A stretch of DNA of 64,000 nucleotides, taken from Thunnus maccoyii (Eukaryota; Chordata; Actinopteri; Scombriformes; Scombridae). This document shows positions 60,101 to 64,000 of this stretch, one piece after another. The first letter of the stretch is position 1, and the number at the start of each line of letters is the position of its first letter. The DNA lies in the NCBI RefSeq assembly GCF_910596095.1, contig NC_056550.1:9973501-10037500 (forward strand). The letters are read 5' to 3'. Position numbers and translations under genes: made by a program. Below the pieces are notes generated by a model, which saw only the letters and a list, made by a program, of their open reading frames with translations, had not been told where the DNA came from and ran no database searches.

Positions 60101-62738
60101 CAACACCCACAGCATTACAGTGTGTATTTTATTTTTGGTTCAGGAACCATGGACAGTATGTGATAAGCAGCGATAATTTGGTTTTCTTTGAACGTGTATG
60201 TCAGCTGCCATAAGTCTTTAATTATACAAAGTAATACTGTGTGTCATCTAATCTCACATGGGATGAATAATATTAGTGGTATGACACAAAAACAGAACAT
60301 GCATTCATTCATTTACACATAAGTACGATAACAACTCACATGGTGAGACACCACTGGTCTATATTTAATCCATTATTGCTAACATGAACTAGAAATGTCA
60401 GATTCTTAATTTTACAACAAGACAGTGATAGCTGGGTAATATATCGTGGCTAGCTAGCCAACATGCTAAGATTATCTTGAAACGCAGTTGTTCAGATTTA
60501 ATGGACAGTTCTCTGCCAAAAAAAATGTCACAGAAATGAACCGGATGTAATCAGTTTTTTTTGAGTCAGTCAAGTCCTGTTCACACCCTCTATTGACCTC
60601 CAATGTGGCTGCCAGAGGCCAAGTGACTGCCCATTGTACTGCTGCTTTATTGTAAACATACAGCGCAGTTAACTTCATTCATCAGCTATCTAGAATGAGC
60701 TGCAAACAACGAAATGAATGCACGTGTGTGTAAACGAATAGAAAGGCCGACCTTTGCTGTGAGAGACGGCGTAGAGCAGGCAGAGGACAAAGAGGGCGTG
60801 GTAGTCATCATTGGTGCAGTCGAGGGCACTGTACACCATGTCTAAGAACGGTCTGCAGACAGAGAGAGAACAGATACCACCGGTCACAAACACTGCTGTA
60901 TTTCCTTTTATTCATTCTTTCCACTTCCAGACCGATCCAATGATTCAGTGCGTTCAGATATGTGTGAACATGTACCTGCTCCTCTGCGTCTGTGTGCGGG
61001 TGGCTGCTGCCGTCTTCTCCTCGTCGGTGATGTTCTGCTCCGTCAGCTCTGACACCTTACACTTCTCCATCACCACCATCTCTATCTCTGTGTGCACACA
61101 CATGCACGCTTTATATTTACTTGTATAAATGCTCATAAATGTCAAGGTTATTTTTTTTTATCATAAATGGACTCTTGTCACCAGTGATTATGAATTTACA
61201 GCCTGAAGTGATTCCTTCTCCGCCTTCACTTGGCCAAAGAAAAGACATGATGCCATCAGTGTCTTCTTCATATTAATTAACAAATATAACATTTTCACAA
61301 CATAAAAAAATGTATTACTTCAGAGCAAAAGAGTTTCCACTAAATTAGAAATTACCGTCTATCCTGCAGATGGCTTTTTAATTTATCACTGTTCTTGTCA
61401 ATCAGTTGAAAAAGGTAGGTGTCATTTTCCACCTGTGGTAAATGCATCATTTTGAAACTATCTGTTCCCCTGCAGCCCACAGTGTTCTTTGCGTTCAAAT
61501 TCAAACTGCACAATTTTTTGCATTTGGGCTTTCAGAAGCATCAGTTTGTGAAGACTGTGTGAAGCCCTGCACGCCGACTCTCTGCAAAAAAAAGACTCTC
61601 TTCTGTCGGAGTGAAGAAGGAATCGTTTCAGATGAGTGAAATGGTGGCATTTTACTGAACACGTAACACACTCCAATACTAAGAGACACACGCATGCACA
61701 CGGAGCAAGAGTGAGAGACAGGCGGACGGGTGAGGAGCACAGGATGGATGGTGTGTCACCGTGGAAATGGACAGTCAACTGCCATGGAGATTGTGTGGGA
61801 CATGTGATCAGTGGTGGCCATGTTAACCATGGGGAAATAAAAAGGTGTCAAACAAGGGGAAGCAGCGAAAAAGAAGGAGGCCTCGTCTCAAAACTAGACT
61901 AGGATTTTTTTTAAAAATCAAATTGACTTTCTGTTCGCTTTTACCATTTGTTCTGCGTTTGTATTTTGTTTTTCTCTTAAACGCTCGTGCATTCTTTGAC
62001 ATTTTGCTGTTTTCCACACTATTCCTTTTTCAGTCCTAAACTATGAACTGTCTTACTGCTGATGAAGAGGCTGCGTTGTCTAATCTCAATTTGGCAATAA
62101 GCTGCTAGAGTCGTGTTCAAATTGAATTAAAGGCCCAAACTGAAAATTATTTAAGTCACAGCAAAAAAGCAGAGCACGTTCACAGTTAAAAATGTGATGT
62201 TAATATAAGTTATTGAATCTTTTCAGTTATTCTCTCTTTTTAAAGAGTTAGTGTTACTGTTTTCTGTTTGGAGAAGAGGGCTGCTGCTGAGGTGGCTGTT
62301 GGGTAACCAGGGTGCATCATGATGGGAGACTGCATCTGACTGATGGGAGTAAAGAGACACTCACAAACACAGTCCTGTACTGCTGTGTCCAATGACACAC
62401 ACACACTCACCTTCCGCTGTCTCACCACTCGCTCTGCTTCCCTTAGAACTCCCACCTCCTCCTCCCTCTGTACCTTTTCCCTTCTCCCTCTCTCGGCCTC
62501 CGTCTCCTCCCCTACTGTCGTCGTCCCAGCCCTCCTCTCCTCCTCCTCCTCCTCCTCCTCCTCCGCCGCCGCCACCTCCTCCCCCTCCCCCAGCTCTTTC
62601 GTCATCCTCCTCCTCGCCCAGGTTCTTGTAATTTGGTCTCTTCTGGGTTCTCTTGCGGCCGCGGTGGCGGGACAGCTCCAGGGAGCGCTCCAGAGACTCT
62701 GGGGGCTTGGTGAACCGACGCACGCCTCCCGCACTGGC
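39692..62738 (-). CDS. clec16a: CLEC16A homologue, C-terminal 815 residues in 14 exons
   Basis: Membrane-associated endosomal/lysosomal protein (Drosophila Ema, C. elegans GOP-1) that controls mitophagy and autophagosome maturation; in mammals it works with the RNF41/Nrdp1 ubiquitin ligase. Despite its name it is not a functional C-type lectin. Fourteen exons on the - strand join in one frame, each with AG/GT borders, and follow the human protein from about residue 355 to the end. Landmarks: RPNYKNLGEEE, ITDEEKTAAAT, RPFLDMVYSALD, KVRLATLELSCLLLKQ, the IFLDMFEDEYRSM block, VEYLMMDASILLPPTGTPL, RVFFMLRSLSLQL, MSLVEPETKRLGWGVVKFAG, and CIIAKQRLAKGRIQARRMKM. The N-terminal FPL domain is beyond 64000. 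Differences from human: a Gly-18 run in the first exon here and a long acidic C-terminal tail. Every splice junction was derived by eye; alternative exons cannot be excluded. Confidence 0.95.
40357..42066 (-). other. clec16a: clec16a intron w13/w14
   Basis: Contains an (AT)n run at about 41777-41796 and TG runs at about 41858-41876 and 42028-42062. No other gene was recognised. Confidence 0.6.
42067..42204 (-). CDS. clec16a: clec16a exon w13
   Basis: 138 nt, phase 1 in and 1 out. Encodes GFAVAHCVSQHSPSPLSSP and a Ser/Gly/Pro-rich disordered stretch matching the human Ser-rich C-terminal region. Acceptor CCCCAG|GGT, donor ACAG|GTAGCA. Confidence 0.93.
42205..43460 (-). other. clec16a: clec16a intron w12/w13
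   Basis: AT-rich, with CA runs at about 42229-42254. No exon-like or repeat features beyond that. Confidence 0.6.
43461..43631 (-). CDS. clec16a: clec16a exon w12
   Basis: 171 nt, phase 1 in and 1 out. Encodes LLDLPVQPSATEVLGFG, LPFRFYEQSRRAPNDPT and SVFASVDKVPG. Acceptor TATGCAG|CTC, donor CCAG|GTGACA. On the sense strand a poly(A) tract (plus-strand T-run about 43679-43700) lies about 47 bp upstream of the acceptor, where a pyrimidine tract would be more usual. Confidence 0.95.
43632..44644 (-). other. clec16a: clec16a intron w11/w12
   Basis: Contains the T/A homopolymer near 43679-43700 and an odd coding-like stretch on the opposite strand (43921-44077) discussed under findings. Confidence 0.6.
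44645..44849 (-). CDS. clec16a: clec16a exon w11
   Basis: 205 nt, phase 0 in and 1 out. Encodes DMQVSGVEDDSRALNIVIHK, LPILQANFIFADHIRC and AKGRIQARRMKMQRIA. Acceptor TGCCACCAG|GAC, donor GCAG|GTGAGG. Confidence 0.96.
45433..45584 (-). CDS. clec16a: clec16a exon w10
   Basis: 152 nt, phase 1 in and 0 out. Encodes NNSDLIACMVVSKDGG, RFLAVDVYQMSLVEPE and LGWGVVKFAGLLQ. Acceptor CTTTTCAG|ATA, donor GCAA|GTAAGA. The preceding intron (45585-53949) is the largest in the window. Confidence 0.96.
45755..46395 (+). repeat. Dispersed 'TGCTAAC-rich' repeat, copy 3
   Basis: The fullest of the three copies: 'ttagcatgatggtgctttaa', several TGCTAAC words, 'aggttcaccatcttagctta', 'gcacagctgaggctgatggg', 'gttttgcaggtatttg', 'atttcatgacaatccatcca', then 'gaccgacttcgccatccctt'. 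It is collinear with copies at 571-1085 and 3500-3815 and in the same orientation. Confidence 0.65.
50540..50720 (+). repeat. Short dispersed repeat ('GCTGGAGCCTATCTCAGCTGAC')
   Basis: Contains 'ggctggagcctatctcagct', 'ggggtacacactgaacaggt', 'gggctaacat' and 'accattcacactcatgg'. I recall this order of words from one of the commonest teleost LINE-tail repeats. The copy is diverged and partial. Confidence 0.7.
51480..52245. repeat. Second locus of the 11.2-12.4 kb repeat family, rearranged
   Basis: 'ctgttccgaacaggcacatt' (52008-52027) matches 12348-12370 in the same orientation. 'tcaggctctgaacgcttgca' (52193-52212) matches the reverse complement of 11920-11945. The pieces are therefore shared but in mixed orientation. 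A set of ~55-bp tandem units lies at 51850-51975. No coding capacity was recognised. Confidence 0.6.
53950..54070 (-). CDS. clec16a: clec16a exon w9
   Basis: 121 nt, phase 0 in and 1 out. Encodes AIRVFFMLRSLSLQLQGEPE and LIKTDDVLDL. Acceptor CCTCACAG|GCG, donor CTCA|GTAAGA. It is flanked on both sides by (CA)n or (TG)n runs. Confidence 0.96.
54587..54715 (-). CDS. clec16a: clec16a exon w8
   Basis: 129 nt, phase 0 to 0. Encodes SKPLNVEYLMMDASILL through PTGTPLTGIDFVKRLPCGD to VEKTRR, nearly identical to human over most of its length. Acceptor GTTACAG|AGT, donor CAGG|GTGAGT. Confidence 0.97.
54716..54860 (-). other. clec16a: clec16a intron w7/w8
   Basis: A short intron of 145 bp with a GT-AG structure and no other content. 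Confidence 0.85.
54861..54911 (-). CDS. clec16a: clec16a exon w7 (17-codon microexon)
   Basis: 51 nt, phase 0 to 0. Encodes GEEIFLDMFEDEYRSMT. Acceptor CATCGCAG|GGT, donor GACG|GTTAGT. Confidence 0.95.
54912..57077 (-). other. clec16a: clec16a intron w6/w7
   Basis: Contains the G17 run (54958-54974), a CA run at about 56565-56603 and a TG run at about 57043-57072. No exon-like block was found between the two microexons. Confidence 0.6.
54958..54974. repeat. Homopolymer G17 (C17 on the clec16a sense strand)
   Basis: An uninterrupted run of 17 G on the + strand, 46 bp upstream of the acceptor of exon w7 in clec16a orientation. Confidence 0.95.
57078..57122 (-). CDS. clec16a: clec16a exon w6 (15-codon microexon)
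   Basis: 45 nt, phase 0 to 0. Encodes GAREESLHLLRRFYK. Acceptor TTTGCAG|GGT, donor TAAG|GTGAGC. It is too short for ORF scanning and was found by homology between flanking exons. Being a multiple of three, it could be skipped without a frameshift. Confidence 0.93.
57123..58911 (-). other. clec16a: clec16a intron w5/w6
   Basis: AT-rich. No repeats or genes recognised. Confidence 0.6.
58912..59021 (-). CDS. clec16a: clec16a exon w5
   Basis: 110 nt, phase 1 in and 0 out. Encodes DGKVRLATLELSCLLLKQ and IIKDVHLACLE. Acceptor TGTGTAG|ATG, donor GGAG|GTACAG. Confidence 0.95.
59539..59706. mobile_element. 168-bp inverted-repeat element next to exon w4
   Basis: The 28-base ends are inverted with about 25 matches. 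The left end is AGAAAAGAGGATGTCTGCTT and onward (59539-59566); the right end is its complement (59679-59706). The middle is about 110 bp and non-coding. It looks like a miniature DNA element or a decayed foldback. No target duplication is evident. Confidence 0.7.
59734..59853 (-). CDS. clec16a: clec16a exon w4
   Basis: 120 nt, phase 1 in and 1 out. Encodes LLERLQLPVPDQE and LAERLIRVMSQAAQP. Acceptor TCCGTAG|GTA, donor CCTG|GTAATA. A short inverted-repeat element sits only 28 bp beyond the donor. Confidence 0.93.
59854..60751 (-). other. clec16a: clec16a intron w3/w4
   Basis: No repeats or genes recognised. Confidence 0.55.
60752..60852 (-). CDS. clec16a: clec16a exon w3
   Basis: 101 nt, phase 2 in and 1 out. 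Encodes RPFLDMVYSALD and DDYHALFVLCLLYAVSHSKG. Acceptor GTCTGCAG|ACC. The donor is AAAG|GTCGGC, a weaker GTCGG site that the frame and homology nevertheless require. Confidence 0.93.
60976..61087 (-). CDS. clec16a: clec16a exon w2
   Basis: 112 nt, phase 1 in and 2 out. Encodes EIEMVVMEKCKVSEL and NITDEEKTAAAT. Acceptor GCACACAG|AG, donor AGCAG|GTACAT. The first acceptor of two possible (AG|AG) is needed to keep the frame. Confidence 0.93.
61088..62410 (-). other. clec16a: clec16a intron w1/w2
   Basis: Overlapping chance ORFs on both strands at 61440-61900 have no domain and no splice context. Nothing else was recognised. Confidence 0.55.
62411..62738 (-). CDS. clec16a: clec16a exon w1 (first in window)
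   Basis: 328 nt, phase 0 in and 1 out. Acceptor CCCCCACAG|GCC, donor GAAG|GTGAGT. It encodes the end of the conserved N-terminal half (ESLERSLEL-S, KRPNYKNLGEEED), then a low-complexity disordered segment with 18 consecutive Gly and Gly/Arg/Glu-rich sequence ending KGTEGGGGGSSKG. The corresponding human segment is shorter and Glu/Lys-rich. Confidence 0.9.
62538..62591 (-). repeat. clec16a: GGN trinucleotide tract encoding Gly-18
   Basis: Eighteen glycine codons (GGA, GGC, GGT and GGG mixed, mostly GGA) in frame inside exon w1. The mixed codons argue that it is not just a recent slippage product. Confidence 0.9.
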
Positions 62739-63177
62739 CTGTGGGGGGTTCGAGAAGTATAGAGGGGAAAACATCACATGCTTTGAAGTGAAGATCAGAT
62801 CGCATAATGAATATTTTATCATCTCTATGTTATGTCATAATGTTTTCAGGTGATCATGAAATTAGTATTCTTGTTAACATGTGCTTTCATGGATGATTTT
62901 GGTTCAAATAAATCAGTGGTGATACCTCCCCAAGATGTGCTAAATACAAAAAATACAAGAAGTGTTGAAAAGAAGAGAAAAGGAGCAAGTGGGTGTGGTG
63001 TTTTTAGTCAGGTATTGAGATTCGGGAGTGAATACACTCATAGACCGGAAACTTAGAAGAGACTAACTGTCCTGTTTCCAGAAAGTGATATCACTGCAAC
63101 CCTTTACTGGTAGACATGCATGCAAAAATCTGACACACACTAACATGCATGAGAACACATATACACACAACACACTT

Positions 63178-63210
<33 letters not shown>

Positions 63211-64000
63211 CACACACGCGCACGCACACACAGCCTTACAGTAAATCCTTCTTGCACTATCATGTTGATCAGAGTCAGTTAAAACACAGAAGCCACTTCC
63301 CCTTGTACACTTTATCGAAATAGAAGAGAAAATGACCACTTGACACGCACACACACACATGCAAGCACATACACACACACACACACACACACAGTTGATA
63401 ACTGGCTTCTGTGAGGCTGTACTGGCACTGCAAGAAAGCCAGTTCCCACATGACCCTAAAACTTGCACAAAAATGCATGCACGCACGCACACACACGCAC
63501 GCACGCACGCACACACACACACACACAGAGGAAACAGCTGGTAAATGATAAGATGCTCTACAAAGATATAAACACTGACTTACAGTAAAACTGAGTAATC
63601 ATGGCAATAATAGTACTGCAAGAATTCTCATAATAAACCGAATAATTATTGATTTATTTTTGTACTTAACCACATATGCAAACTGGGCTAAAAGGTTAAA
63701 ATAATCAAATTGACTGCAAGCAGAACAAATAGTACAAAGATACATAAAACTTAAAAAGAAGAAAAGAGTGAGGATTATACAGGGTCAAAATTGCAGTTGC
63801 CATAACAACAAGAAGTAAAACTAAATGACAACACATAACTAGTTACTTTTAGCTAGTAATTTAAGATTAAAAAAGAAAACTGAACAACTGAGTTAACTTT
63901 GTCTAAGCTGAGCTTGTTGTAAACGATAATAGCAAAAGTAACGGAACTTTGAGTTTTTGGTTTCCAAGCAGTGGTCAAAATCTGCAGAATAAATATCACA
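62739..64000 (-). other. clec16a: Intron upstream of clec16a exon w1 (continues past the window)
   Basis: Dense CA/CG-type runs at 63125-63235, 63345-63392 and 63475-63526. No further clec16a exon was found, so the next upstream exon must lie beyond 64000. Confidence 0.6.
63125..63526. repeat. Cluster of (CA)n-type microsatellites
   Basis: Three separate CA-rich runs within 400 bp, interrupted by CG and GCACG units ('gcacgcacgcacgcac'). The Cys/Val ORFs here are artefacts. Confidence 0.9.

Noticed and set aside
62343..62762. 139-codon + strand ORF rich in Ser and Pro
   Set aside because: Antisense shadow of the Gly-rich clec16a exon w1.
1..64000. tRNA, rRNA, CRISPR, operons or viral genes
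   Set aside because: No cloverleaf with recognised box A/B, no ribosomal RNA words, no regularly spaced prokaryotic repeats and no viral protein motifs were seen by eye.
62850..64000. Search for a further upstream clec16a exon
   Set aside because: No open segment matching the residues expected just before exon w1 was found; the region is microsatellite-rich intron.

Overview
This is teleost fish nuclear DNA, probably from a percomorph (the lineage is an inference from repeat content). The evidence is intron-split vertebrate genes, abundant (CA)n microsatellites, Tc1-like DNA transposons, an L2-type LINE tail and a relaxed, AT-rich non-coding background. No prokaryotic operons, CRISPR arrays or viral genes were seen.

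Two protein-coding genes are supported, lying tail to tail. (1) A socs1 gene on the + strand has a TATA/ISRE promoter near 28.85-28.96 kb, a non-coding first exon ending at a GTAAGA donor (29196), an intron, and a single coding exon. That exon encodes a 240-residue protein (30461-31183) with a kinase-inhibitory region, an SH2 domain and a SOCS box. An upstream ORF overlaps its start codon. (2) The 3' part of clec16a (Ema/GOP-1 family) is on the - strand: 14 coding exons between 62738 and 39692, all with consensus splice sites and a continuous reading frame (815 residues). The exons for the N-terminal FPL domain lie beyond 64000. The human SOCS1 and CLEC16A genes are also arranged tail to tail, so this is conserved microsynteny. 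No RMI2 coding sequence was recognised between them.

Region by region: 1-28 kb has no recognisable host gene and is a patchwork of dispersed repeats. These include two old copies of a 'TGCTAAC-rich' repeat, an A-rich element at 2.4-2.9 kb, a broken IS630/Tc1-type transposase between 217-bp direct repeats at 5.2-7.1 kb, a Tc1 remnant at 10.6 kb, a 250-bp tandem duplication at 11.6-12.1 kb, a compound minisatellite at 14 kb, an L2-type LINE at 15.0-16.6 kb and a frameshifted Tc1-like element at 24.0-25.1 kb. Then come socs1 (28.4-32.1 kb), a repeat-bearing spacer with a 550-bp foldback element (32-37 kb), and clec16a (37-64 kb, introns included).

Functionally, SOCS1 is an interferon/cytokine-induced feedback inhibitor of JAK-STAT signalling, and CLEC16A acts in endosome-lysosome traffic and mitophagy. 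They are neighbours rather than an operon. The most useful observations are the overlapping uORF and the promoter elements of socs1, a perfect 17-bp hairpin in its intron, lineage-type homopolymer tracts in both proteins (Ser in SOCS1, Gly in CLEC16A), and several uncatalogued foldback and tandem structures. Repeat family names are from memory of fish genomes; no database search was possible.
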